Below are positions 29,304 to 36,913 of a stretch of 64,000 nt of DNA, in pieces. The position numbers were made by a program, and so were the translations under genes. The stretch's first letter is position 1. Every line of letters starts with the position of its first letter. The stretch is from Ollibium composti (GTDB lineage Bacteria > Pseudomonadota > Alphaproteobacteria > Rhizobiales > Rhizobiaceae), in NCBI RefSeq assembly GCF_004801285.1, contig NZ_SSNY01000003.1, positions 459,419 through 523,418 of the forward strand, in the 5' to 3' direction. The notes under the pieces are model-generated. The model worked only from the letters and a program-made list of their open reading frames with translations. It made no database searches and had not been told where the DNA came from.

Positions 29304-30617
29304 ATGGCCTTTTCCTACATGCCGGGCTTCGGCAACGATTTTGAGACGGAAAGCCTGCCGGGCGCGCTGCCGCAGGGGCGCAATTCGCCGCAACGGCCGG
29401 CCTACGGGCTCTATGCCGAACAGCTTTCCGGCTCACCCTTCACCGCACCGCGCGGCACCAACGAGCGCTCCTGGCTCTATCGCATCCGCCCGAGCGTCAA
29501 GCACACCGGCCGCTTCAAGGGCGCCAGCTATCCACATTGGAAAACGGCACCAAACCTCGGCGACCACGAGTTGGCCCTCGGCCAGTATCGCTGGAATCCG
29601 ACGCCGATGCCGTCGGAGCCGACCGATTTCATCGCCGGCATCCGCACCATGACGACGGCCGGCGACGCGCTCGGTCAGTCCGGCATGGCGGCGCATGTCT
29701 ATATCGCCAACAAATCGATGGCGGACGACCATTTCTTCAACGCCGATGCCGAGATGCTGATCGTGCCGCAGGTCGGCCGGCTGAATTTCGTCACCGAGAT
29801 GGGCGTGATCGAGATGGCACCGGGCGAGGTCTGCGTGCTGCCGCGTGGGCTGACCTTCAAGGTTGAACTCGTCGACAGGCAAGTGCGCGGTTATATCTGC
29901 GAGAACTACGGCGCCAAGTTCACCATGCCCGATCGCGGGCCGATCGGCGCCAACTGCCTGGCCAATCCGCGCGACTTCAAGACGCCCTGCGCCTGGTTCG
30001 AGGAGAAGGAGACACCCTGTCGGCTGATCGTCAAATGGTGCGGTGCCTTCCATGAAACCATGCTCGACCATTCGCCGCTCGACGTGGTCGCGTGGCACGG
30101 CAACTACGCGCCCTACAAATATGATCTCGCGACGTTTTCACCGGTCGGGGCGATCCTGTTCGACCATCCCGATCCGTCGATCTTCACCGTGCTGACCGCG
30201 CCGTCCGGCGAGGAAGGCACGGCCAATGTCGATTTCGTCATCTTCCCGCCGCGCTGGCTGGTGGCGGAAAATACCTTCCGGCCGCCCTGGTATCACCGCA
30301 ACATCATGAGCGAGTTCATGGGCCTGATCCACGGCCAGTACGACGCCAAGGAGGAGGGTTTCGTGCCCGGCGGCATCTCGCTGCACAATATGATGCTGGC
30401 GCATGGGCCGGACGCGCCGGGCTTCGAGAAGGCATCAACCGTCGAACTGAAGCCGGTGAAGCTCGACCACACCATGGCCTTCATGTTCGAGACGCGCTTT
30501 CCGCAGATGCTGACGCGCTTCGCCGCCGAGGCGCCGACCTTGCAGGAAGATTACATCGACTGCTGGAAAGACCTGAAAAAGCGCTTCAACGGGACTGTGG
30601 AAGGGGATTGGAGTTAG
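29304..30617 (+). CDS. hmgA: Homogentisate 1,2-dioxygenase
   Basis: Iron(II) enzyme that opens the ring of homogentisate to maleylacetoacetate in tyrosine and phenylalanine degradation. The 437-aa protein starts [16 protein letters not shown], contains [19 protein letters not shown] with the His and Glu iron ligands, and [21 protein letters not shown] stands 6 bp before ATG 29304, which is favoured over 29271. It is followed, after a palindromic repeat, by a fumarylacetoacetase-family gene of the same pathway. Confidence 0.97.
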   Translation: MAFSYMPGFGNDFETESLPGALPQGRNSPQRPAYGLYAEQLSGSPFTAPRGTNERSWLYRIRPSVKHTGRFKGASYPHWKTAPNLGDHELALGQYRWNPTPMPSEPTDFIAGIRTMTTAGDALGQSGMAAHVYIANKSMADDHFFNADAEMLIVPQVGRLNFVTEMGVIEMAPGEVCVLPRGLTFKVELVDRQVRGYICENYGAKFTMPDRGPIGANCLANPRDFKTPCAWFEEKETPCRLIVKWCGAFHETMLDHSPLDVVAWHGNYAPYKYDLATFSPVGAILFDHPDPSIFTVLTAPSGEEGTANVDFVIFPPRWLVAENTFRPPWYHRNIMSEFMGLIHGQYDAKEEGFVPGGISLHNMMLAHGPDAPGFEKASTVELKPVKLDHTMAFMFETRFPQMLTRFAAEAPTLQEDYIDCWKDLKKRFNGTVEGDWS

Positions 30618-30639
30618 GCGCCGACCCTGTATTAATGAG

Positions 30640-30767
30640 GTGCGTCCTTCGAGGCTCGCTCCGCTCGCACCTCAGGATGAGGGAAGCCGGCGACTGCCTC
30701 TCAGGAGAAAGCAGCGCAAACGGTCCTCATCCTGAGGTGCGAGCGGAGCGAGCCTCGAAGGACGCAC
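30640..30767. repeat. Long palindromic intergenic repeat, copy 2
   Basis: Left arm 30640-30682 and right arm 30725-30767 are perfect reverse complements of 43 bp with a 42-bp centre. It lies between co-directional hmgA (stop 30615-30617) and the fumarylacetoacetase gene (start 30810), so any message spanning both must contain the hairpin. The centre, read in reverse complement, resembles that of copy 3 (shared GCGCT and TCTCC-n-GAGAG), so the whole unit, not only the arms, is related and here inverted. Confidence 0.95.
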
Positions 30768-30809
30768 GACAGAATGACCAAAACAGCGCGATTTGGGGAA
30801 AAGAACCGC

Positions 30810-31823
30810 ATGAAACTCGCTACCTTGAAGGACGGCAGCCGCGACGGGAAACTGGTCGTCGTCTCGCGTGACCTGACGCGCTGCACCGATGCCTCGTTCC
30901 TCGCCCGCACGATGCAGGCCGCGCTCGACGACTGGACCCGCGTCGCGCCGCACCTGGCAGCATTGGCCGAGTCGCTGGAACACGGTTCGGTGCCGTCCGA
31001 GCGCTTTCACGAGAGCGATGCGCATTCGCCACTGCCGCGCGCCTACCAGTGGGCGGACGGCTCGGCCTACGTCAATCACGTCGAACTGGTGCGCAAGGCG
31101 CGCGGCGCAGACATGCCGCCGAGCTTCTGGACCGATCCGCTGATCTATCAGGGCGGCTCGGACGCCTTCGTCCCGCCGCGCGATCCGATCCGCATGGCCG
31201 ACGAGGCCTGGGGCATTGACTGCGAGGCAGAAGTGACGGTGATCGTCGATGACGTGCCGATGGGTGTCGGCGCCGAGGAAGCCAAGGATGCCATCCGCCT
31301 CGTCATGCTGGTCAACGACGTGACGCTGCGCGCGCTGACGGGACCGGAACTCGCCAAGGGGTTCGGCTTCTTTCAGTCCAAGCCTTCCTCGGCCTTCTCG
31401 CCGGTCGCGGTGACGCCGGACGAACTCGGCGACGCCTGGGATGGCGGCAAGGTTCATCTGCCGCTGATGGTGGATCTGAACGGCAAGCCGTTCGGCCGCG
31501 CCAATGCCGGCATCGACATGACGTTCGATTTCCCAGCCCTGATCGCCCATGCGGCGCGGTCGCGGCCGCTTTCGGCCGGCACCATCATCGGCTCCGGCAC
31601 CGTTTCCAACAAGATGGACGGCCAGCCGGGCAAGCCGGTATCGGAAGGCGGCGCCGGCTATTCCTGCATCGCCGAGCAGCGCGTCATCGAGACGATCCAG
31701 CTTGGCGAGCCGAAGACGCCGTTCCTGCGCTTCGGCGATACGGTGCGCATCGAGATGAAGGACAAGGCCGGACATTCGATCTTCGGCGCCATCGAGCAGA
31801 CGGTGGAGAAATACGAGCGCTGA
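30810..31823 (+). CDS. Fumarylacetoacetate hydrolase family protein
   Basis: Predicted to cleave fumarylacetoacetate to fumarate and acetoacetate, the last step of homogentisate degradation. The 337-aa protein begins MKLATLKDGSRDGKLVVVSRDL and has the FAH fold landmarks DWGIDCEAE-like EAWGIDCEAEVTVI (acidic metal ligands), KGFGFFQSKPSSAFSP and GSGTVSNKM. GGGGAAAAG precedes ATG 30810. It is of the bacterial short type; since the pathway also needs an isomerase (maiA) that is not in the window, the set is incomplete here. Confidence 0.92.
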   Translation: MKLATLKDGSRDGKLVVVSRDLTRCTDASFLARTMQAALDDWTRVAPHLAALAESLEHGSVPSERFHESDAHSPLPRAYQWADGSAYVNHVELVRKARGADMPPSFWTDPLIYQGGSDAFVPPRDPIRMADEAWGIDCEAEVTVIVDDVPMGVGAEEAKDAIRLVMLVNDVTLRALTGPELAKGFGFFQSKPSSAFSPVAVTPDELGDAWDGGKVHLPLMVDLNGKPFGRANAGIDMTFDFPALIAHAARSRPLSAGTIIGSGTVSNKMDGQPGKPVSEGGAGYSCIAEQRVIETIQLGEPKTPFLRFGDTVRIEMKDKAGHSIFGAIEQTVEKYER

Positions 31824-31900
31824 GCGTGCTACACGGCATTGCCGCGTGCTGACACAGTCTTGGCAGGAACGTCGCGGGTTCGCGTTGTAGCGCGGCTGCT

Positions 31901-32458
31901 ATGCGTCTATTCAATGCCATGGCTGATCTGCTCGACCATTTTCGCCGCATGGCGGCGAACAACCTGTGGTCCAACGACCGTCTTTACCGAGCTGTTCTCG
32001 CCCTGAGAACGGGCGAATTCGAAACCGAGCGGACGAGCTTCTTCCCGTCGATCCGGGAAACGCTGAACCATATCCTTGCGGTCGATCTGCTCTATCTCGA
32101 TTTCCTGGAGGAGGGGCCGCTCGGCGCGGCCGCATTCGACGATTTCGTCGCCTTCCATGCGCCGGCTCCGCTGTTCGAGGCGCAAACGGCTGCGGACCGG
32201 CGGCTGATGGTGTTCTGCGAGAAAATTACTTCCGCCGATCTCGATCGCCGTGTCGAAACCGACCGGCGCGAGCATGGAAAAATTCCCGAGCGCATCAGTG
32301 ACCTGCTGGCGCATCTGTTCATCCATCAGATCCACCATCGCGGCCAGGTACACGCCATGCTCGCCGGCACGTCGGTGCCGCCGCCGCAACTGGACGAATT
32401 CTTCCTCGACTATGACTGGAAGCTCAGGAAGGAGGAGGTCGAGCGGCTCAAACTGTGA
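31901..32458 (+). CDS. DinB-family protein
   Basis: A 185-aa four-helix-bundle protein of the DinB/YfiT superfamily, with the metal-binding histidines in ETLNHILAVD and LFIHQIHHRGQVHAML. These proteins are thiol- or metal-dependent transferases in some cases; none is assigned here. The position between the fumarylacetoacetase and hppD genes suggests a link to aromatic degradation, perhaps as a thiol-dependent maleylacetoacetate isomerase substitute, since DinB-fold isomerases are known (inference only). ATG 31901 or 31919 could be the start; neither has a clear ribosome site. Confidence 0.85.
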   Translation: MRLFNAMADLLDHFRRMAANNLWSNDRLYRAVLALRTGEFETERTSFFPSIRETLNHILAVDLLYLDFLEEGPLGAAAFDDFVAFHAPAPLFEAQTAADRRLMVFCEKITSADLDRRVETDRREHGKIPERISDLLAHLFIHQIHHRGQVHAMLAGTSVPPPQLDEFFLDYDWKLRKEEVERLKL

Positions 32459-32476
32459 GCCGCTCAACGGAAAAGA

Positions 32477-33589
32477 TCACTCCGCCGCCTCGACCTTGAT
32501 GACGCCGCGGCGGATCTGGTCCTCCTCGATCGATTCGAACAATGCGCGGAAGTTGCCCTCGCCGAAACCTTCGTCGCCCTTCCTCTGGATGAACTCGAAG
32601 AAGATCGGGCCGATGACGGTCTTGGAGAAGATCTGCAGCAGGATCTTGGTCATGCCGCCGTCGACCACGCCTTCACCGTCGATCAGGATGCCGTGCTTCT
32701 TCATGCGCTCGACCGGCTCGTCATGGCCGTTCACGCGCTCGAACGACTTTTCGTAATAGGTGTCGGGCGGACCGGGCATGAACTTCAGCCCGTTGGCGTC
32801 GAGCTTGTCGGTGGCGTCGTAGATGCCATCGGTGCCGACGGCGATGTGCTGGATGCCTTCGCCCTTGTATTTCTTCAGGTATTCGACGATCTGGCTCGTC
32901 TCGTCCTTGGATTCGTTCAGCGGAATGCGGATTTTCCCACAGGGCGAGGTGATCGCTCGGCTGACGAGGCCAGTGATGCGGCCGTCGATATCGAAATAGT
33001 GGATCTGCGTGAAACCGAACAGGTCGCGGTAAAAATCCCACCACTTGTCCATGTTGCCGCGATAGACGTTGTGGGTGAGGTGGTCGAGATAGTAGAAGCC
33101 GACGCCCTCAGGCTTCGGGTTCTTCTCGCCGATCCAGTCGAACTCGGCATCGTAGGCCGAACCCTTCGCGCCATACTTCTCGATGAAATAGATCAGCGAG
33201 CCGCCAATGCCGACGATGGCCGGCACATCGAGCGCCTTGTCGGTGCCGGTGTAGGGCGTGGCACCCTTCGACACGGCATGGTCGAAGGCATGCTTGGCGT
33301 CCACAACGCGCCAGGCCATGGAGGCGGCGCAGGGGCCGTGCTCGTCGACGAACTTCATCGCATGCGAGCCGGGTTCGGCGTTGACGACGTAGTTGATGTC
33401 GCCCTGCCGCCAGACGGTGATGGCCTTCGTCCGGTGCTTCGCGACAGGTGCGTAGCCCATGCGCGCGAACAGTTCCTCGAGCTTCTGCGGCTCCGAATGG
33501 GCGAATTCGACGAACTCGAAGCCGTCCGTGCCGGCCGGGTTCTTTTCGGTGATCTTTGCCGGCGGCGCGTCGTGCGGGAAGGGGCCCAT
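32477..33589 (-). CDS. hppD: 4-hydroxyphenylpyruvate dioxygenase
   Basis: Iron(II) enzyme that converts 4-hydroxyphenylpyruvate to homogentisate, the substrate of HmgA. The 370-aa protein has two vicinal-oxygen-chelate repeats; the iron ligands are visible as the His in YYLDHLTHNV, the His in GIQHIAVGTDG and the Glu in PIFFEFIQRKG. Start 33589 (MGPFPHDAPP) has GGAGAAC ahead; the open frame beyond it is repeat sequence. Divergent from an Lrp-type regulator, with a palindromic repeat and an inverted repeat in between. Confidence 0.97.
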   Translation of the reverse strand: MGPFPHDAPPAKITEKNPAGTDGFEFVEFAHSEPQKLEELFARMGYAPVAKHRTKAITVWRQGDINYVVNAEPGSHAMKFVDEHGPCAASMAWRVVDAKHAFDHAVSKGATPYTGTDKALDVPAIVGIGGSLIYFIEKYGAKGSAYDAEFDWIGEKNPKPEGVGFYYLDHLTHNVYRGNMDKWWDFYRDLFGFTQIHYFDIDGRITGLVSRAITSPCGKIRIPLNESKDETSQIVEYLKKYKGEGIQHIAVGTDGIYDATDKLDANGLKFMPGPPDTYYEKSFERVNGHDEPVERMKKHGILIDGEGVVDGGMTKILLQIFSKTVIGPIFFEFIQRKGDEGFGEGNFRALFESIEEDQIRRGVIKVEAAE

Positions 33590-33610
33590 GGCGGTTCTCC
33601 GTTGATTTGG

Positions 33611-33738
33611 GTGCGTCCTTCGAGGCTCGCTCCGCTCGCACCTCAGGATGAGGACCGCCTGCGCTAAGCTCTCCAGAGAGATGGGCACCGGCCTCCCTCA
33701 TCCTGAGGTGCGAGCGGAGCGAGCCTCGAAGGACGCAC
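33611..33738. repeat. Long palindromic intergenic repeat, copy 3
   Basis: Left arm 33611-33653 and right arm 33696-33738 are perfect 43-bp reverse complements, identical to the arms of copy 2, with a 42-bp centre that holds an inner CTCTC-ca-GAGAG hairpin. It lies between divergent hppD and the Lrp regulator, 21 bp upstream of the hppD start. Confidence 0.95.
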
Positions 33739-33809
33739 TGCTGTTCAATGCGATGATAGGCCGAACGGCCCGCACGGTGCTTGCATTCAACCGCTTCGAA
33801 TGACCCTTA

Positions 33810-33828
33810 CATGCATGAATTGTGCATG
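33810..33828. promoter_or_regulatory. Candidate Lrp-type operator in the hppD-regulator gap
   Basis: CATGCA and TGCATG form a perfect inverted repeat around the 7-bp spacer TGAATTG, 13 bp upstream of the regulator's ATG and in an AT-rich patch. The dyad size suits an AsnC/Lrp dimer. There is one copy and no experimental support. Confidence 0.35.
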
Positions 33829-33841
33829 ATATGATAAGTTC

Positions 33842-34321
33842 ATGGCGGAGAGAGAAGATATAGACCAATTCGACCGCAAAATCCTCGCGCTTCTGCAGGC
33901 CGACGCGCGGCTTACCAACAACGATCTGTCGGAGCGGGTGAACCTGTCGCCGTCGCAATGCTCGCGCCGCCGCCAGCGGCTGGAGGAGAGCGGCGCCATC
34001 AAGGGCTATCGCGCCGTGCTCGACCGCGACCGGCTGGGCTTTCCGCTGGTCAATGTCATTTCGGTGACGCTGGCCACCCACAACCGCGACAATGCCCGCC
34101 GTTTCGGCGAGTTGCTGGCGCGGCTGCCGGAGGTGCAGGAGGCGCATGCGCTGACGGGCGAGATGGACTACATCCTGAAGGTCGTGACGCCGGACCTGAA
34201 GTCGCTGTCGGACTTCGTCAACGGCGTGCTGTTGCCGCACGAGGCCGTGCAGCACGTCAAGACGGCGATCGTCCTGGAAACGCTGAAAGAGACCGGAGAA
34301 CTGCCGCTCGCCGGCAGTTGA
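33842..34321 (+). CDS. Lrp/AsnC-family transcriptional regulator
   Basis: A 159-aa regulator: N-terminal HTH (LTNNDLSERVNLSPSQCSRRRQRLEESGAI, residues about 20-50) and a C-terminal RAM ligand-binding domain (VQEAHALTGEMDYILKVVTPDLKSLSDFV). Such proteins sense amino acids, often aromatic ones. It is divergent from hppD, so it probably activates or represses that gene in response to tyrosine or phenylalanine (inference from context). Confidence 0.93.
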   Translation: MAEREDIDQFDRKILALLQADARLTNNDLSERVNLSPSQCSRRRQRLEESGAIKGYRAVLDRDRLGFPLVNVISVTLATHNRDNARRFGELLARLPEVQEAHALTGEMDYILKVVTPDLKSLSDFVNGVLLPHEAVQHVKTAIVLETLKETGELPLAGS

Positions 34322-34323
34322 GA

Positions 34324-34551
34324 TCAGACGAAGCCGACCGCGACGCCTTTCTTCCTGAAATAGGATTGCATCAGCTTGCGGCCCTGCCGGTTCGGCTGGA
34401 CGAGCTTGCTCGTCTCGAAGGTGGCCTCCTGCACGCCCTCCCGCGCCATGGCGCCCTTGAGCGCGGCAATGTGAGTGTCGATCTCTTCATTGTCGTTGCG
34501 AAGGGAGGTGTAGATGGCCTCGATGGCTTGGGCGACGGTGATATCGGTCAC
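34324..34551 (-). CDS. Small conserved-looking protein of unknown function
   Basis: A 75-aa soluble protein with an acidic helical N-terminus (ITVAQAIEAIYTSLRNDNEEIDTHIAALK) and a basic C-terminus (QPNRQGRKLMQSYFRKKG). No domain recognised. The GTG start at 34551 is chosen because AAGGA lies about 9 bp upstream. It is convergent with the Lrp gene, whose stop is 3 bp away, and 29 bp downstream of the DUF442 gene on the same strand, so it may be the last gene of that sulfur-related set. Confidence 0.65.
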   Translation of the reverse strand: MTDITVAQAIEAIYTSLRNDNEEIDTHIAALKGAMAREGVQEATFETSKLVQPNRQGRKLMQSYFRKKGVAVGFV

Positions 34552-34580
34552 GGGATTCGATCCTTGAGAGTGCCGCGTGA

Positions 34581-34922
34581 CTAGCCGCGCTTCCGCTCTT
34601 GCACAAGAGCATAGAGGTTGGTGCAGCGCGCACCGGAGCGGCAGAAGGCGAGCACCGGCGCTTCGAGTTCGTCCAAAGCCTCGGCTTGGTCCTCGACATT
34701 CTCCACCGTCATCTGGCCGCTGACGACCGGAATATAACGAAAGGCGAGGCCGGCGGCCTCGACCGCAGCCTTGATGGCGTCGTGCGACGGTTGGCCGGGC
34801 TGTTCCTCGTCCGGCCGGTTGCAGATGACGCTCTTGAAGCCGGCCGCCTTGATGGCGCCGACGTCTTCGGCCGCGATCTGGCCCGATACGGCGTAGTCTT
34901 CGGTGATCTGGCGATATTCCAT
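34581..34922 (-). CDS. DUF442/TIGR01244-family phosphatase-like protein
   Basis: A 113-aa protein of the family that forms the N-terminal part of Blh, the sulfide-detoxification enzyme of the BigR operon in Agrobacterium and Xylella. The active-site loop CRSGARC has the C-x5-R arrangement of cysteine phosphatases and rhodanese-like sulfurtransferases. Here it is a stand-alone domain; the persulfide dioxygenase part of Blh is missing. GAGGA precedes ATG 34922. Two YeeE-type permeases follow upstream on the same strand, which supports a sulfur role. Confidence 0.88.
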   Translation of the reverse strand: MEYRQITEDYAVSGQIAAEDVGAIKAAGFKSVICNRPDEEQPGQPSHDAIKAAVEAAGLAFRYIPVVSGQMTVENVEDQAEALDELEAPVLAFCRSGARCTNLYALVQERKRG

Positions 34923-34997
34923 GACATCCTCGCAAGCGTAAACGTGGCGCGCAGTCTTGCCAGTCCCGCGTCGCGGCGGCAACGGTTTTATCGGCCG

Positions 34998-35441
34998 TCA
35001 GGCCGTCTTGTGGGACGCGAGGCGCGCTTTCAGCGCACGGGCGACGATAATGCCGGCGACCACCGCCGCCACGAAGACCGGCACTTGCCAATAGCCGAGG
35101 CCGAGCGCGGGTATGGAGGCGCCGGGACAGAAGCCGGCAACGCCCCAGCCAATCCCGAACAGCGCCGCGCCGCCAACCAGTTCGCGGTCGATGCTGTTAC
35201 GGGTGGGCAGCGAAAATGACGGCTCCAGAACAGGTCCCCTGCGGCGACCGAAGACCAGCCGGTAGCCGGGCAGGGCGACGGCAAGCCCGCCCGCCATGAC
35301 GAAGGCCAGGCTCGGGTCCCATGTGCCGGCGATGTCGAAGAAGTTCAACACCTTGGCCGGATCGATCATGCCGGAAATGGCGATGCCGAGGCCGAACAGG
35401 CCGCCGATGAGGAAGGCTGAAACGACTTTCTGCATCGTCAT
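34998..35441 (-). CDS. YeeE/YedE-family half-permease (DUF6691 type)
   Basis: A 147-aa inner-membrane protein with about four helices and the family signatures GLFGLGIAISGMIDPAKVLNF and GWGVAGFCPGASI, containing the conserved cysteine in GFCPG. In YeeE/TsuA of other bacteria both repeats occur in one thiosulfate transporter; here they are split over two genes overlapping by four bases. It is probably one half of a thiosulfate or sulfide-related uptake channel. Confidence 0.9.
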   Translation of the reverse strand: MTMQKVVSAFLIGGLFGLGIAISGMIDPAKVLNFFDIAGTWDPSLAFVMAGGLAVALPGYRLVFGRRRGPVLEPSFSLPTRNSIDRELVGGAALFGIGWGVAGFCPGASIPALGLGYWQVPVFVAAVVAGIIVARALKARLASHKTA

Positions 35442-35860
35442 GCCCCGATCAGGTGGCGGATCACGAAGACAGTGACGAACGCGGCGGCCATGAAGGTGGC
35501 CACGGCGGCGAACGAGCGCGGCGACAGGCGGCCTATGCCGCAGATACCGTGGCCGCTCGGGCAACCGCCGCCGAAATGCACGCCGATACCGACGAGGAAG
35601 CCGCCCACGATCAGCGCCGCCGGCGAGACTGGGGCGTCGAAGGAAAAGCTTCCGCCGACGGCCATGTAGACGAACGGGGCGACAATCGCGCCGGCAGGGA
35701 AAGCGGCCCGCCATGGCCAGTCGGCGGCAAGCGGCGGGATCAGGCCGGACAGGATTCCGGTCATGCCGGCGATGCGCCCGTTGAACGCCATCAGAAGCAC
35801 CGCCGCGAATCCGATCAGGGCGCCGCCGAACAGCGATTGCCAGGGGGTGAAGTCGGTCAT
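35438..35860 (-). CDS. YeeE/YedE-family half-permease
   Basis: A 140-aa inner-membrane protein, the partner of the overlapping downstream gene. It has about four helices and the motifs LMAFNGRIAGMTGILSG and GGGCPSGHGICG with two conserved cysteines that, in this family, help pass sulfur compounds. It is the first gene of the leftward set permease-permease-DUF442. Confidence 0.9.
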   Translation of the reverse strand: MTDFTPWQSLFGGALIGFAAVLLMAFNGRIAGMTGILSGLIPPLAADWPWRAAFPAGAIVAPFVYMAVGGSFSFDAPVSPAALIVGGFLVGIGVHFGGGCPSGHGICGIGRLSPRSFAAVATFMAAAFVTVFVIRHLIGA

Positions 35861-35933
35861 GGCGGAAACCCTTTCGATGCGGGCAGATATAGGTTGCCCA
35901 CATCGATCGTGCGAGTGGCATCCGTTCGACGGG

Positions 35934-36896
35934 TCAGCTTCCCAGGATCGCGCCTTTGATCTGGCGGATGTTGTTTTCCATCATGTCGATATAGGTCGCC
36001 GCCGGGCCGTCTGGACCGGACAGCGCATCCGAATAGAGTGAGCCGCCGACCTTGATGCCGGTCTCGGCGGCGATCTGCTCGATCAGGCGCGGATTGGTGA
36101 TGTTTTCCACGAAGATCGCCGCCGCCTTGTCGTTTTTCACCTGCTCGACCAGCCTGGCGACGTCCGCGGCGGAGGGGTCCGACTCCGTCGATATGCCCTG
36201 CGGTGCAAGGAAAGTCAGGCCGTATTCGTGCTCGAAATAGCCGAAGGCGTCATGCGAGGTGATGACCACGCGTTTTTCCACGGGAATGGCGGCGATGGCC
36301 GCGCGCACCTCGTCATCGAGCGCCTTGAGTTTTTCCATGTAGGTCTCGGCGTTCTTCCGATAGGCGTCGCAGCCCTCGGCATCGGCCGCGCAGAAGGCGT
36401 CGGCGATGTTGCGGACGTAGATCTCGGCATTCGGAATGGACTGGAACGCATGCGGATCGGTCGCGCCGTGATCGTGGCTGTGAGCCTCGTCCTTGTCATG
36501 ATCGTGGTCGGCAAGGCCTTCGTCCGCTTCGGCGAATTCCGGCTTGAACTCGATCGTGGTGACGCCCTTCGACAGTTCGATGGTCATGGCCTTGGTGGCA
36601 CTGGCATCGACCAGCCGCTTGAGGAAGCCTTCGAAATGCAGGCCATTGACCAGCACGACATCGGCCTTGCTCATCGCGACGGCATCCGCCGGGCTCGGCT
36701 CGTAGACATGCGCGTCGCCGTTCGGTCCGACGATGGTGGTGATGGCGACGCGATCGCCGCCGACATTCTTGGCAAGATCGGCGATGACGGTGAAGGAGGC
36801 CACCACCTTCAGCGGTTCTGCGAAGGCCTGCGATCCTCCGAGTGAACTTAATGTTATAACAGTCAGAGCAAGGACGCGGCGAAAGGTCTTCAGCAT
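35934..36896 (-). CDS. znuA: Zinc (metal) ABC transporter substrate-binding protein, ZnuA-like
   Basis: Periplasmic TroA-fold metal receptor. The 320-aa protein has a signal peptide (KTFRRVLALTVITLSSLGGSQAFA), the three typical metal histidines (DAHVYEP, DPHAFQ, TSHDAFGYF) and an acidic histidine-rich loop near residues 125-145 (DHDHDK, HSHDH), which marks zinc receptors. It is the third gene of znuC-znuB-znuA, 17 bp after the permease gene. Codons 12-16 contain a perfect Zur-type palindrome. Manganese is the alternative metal. Confidence 0.93.
   Translation of the reverse strand: MLKTFRRVLALTVITLSSLGGSQAFAEPLKVVASFTVIADLAKNVGGDRVAITTIVGPNGDAHVYEPSPADAVAMSKADVVLVNGLHFEGFLKRLVDASATKAMTIELSKGVTTIEFKPEFAEADEGLADHDHDKDEAHSHDHGATDPHAFQSIPNAEIYVRNIADAFCAADAEGCDAYRKNAETYMEKLKALDDEVRAAIAAIPVEKRVVITSHDAFGYFEHEYGLTFLAPQGISTESDPSAADVARLVEQVKNDKAAAIFVENITNPRLIEQIAAETGIKVGGSLYSDALSGPDGPAATYIDMMENNIRQIKGAILGS
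36852..36861. promoter_or_regulatory. Zur-box-like palindrome inside the znuA signal-peptide codons
   Basis: TGTTATAACA is a perfect 10-bp palindrome, the core of the alphaproteobacterial Zur box (ATGTTATAACAT). It lies about 35 bp inside znuA and accounts for a run of AT-rich codons (GTT ATA ACA TTA AGT TCA) that is odd in this GC-rich gene. It could act as a second operator for znuA. Confidence 0.5.
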
Positions 36897-36913
36897 GAGC
36901 GTGTCTCCTTGGG

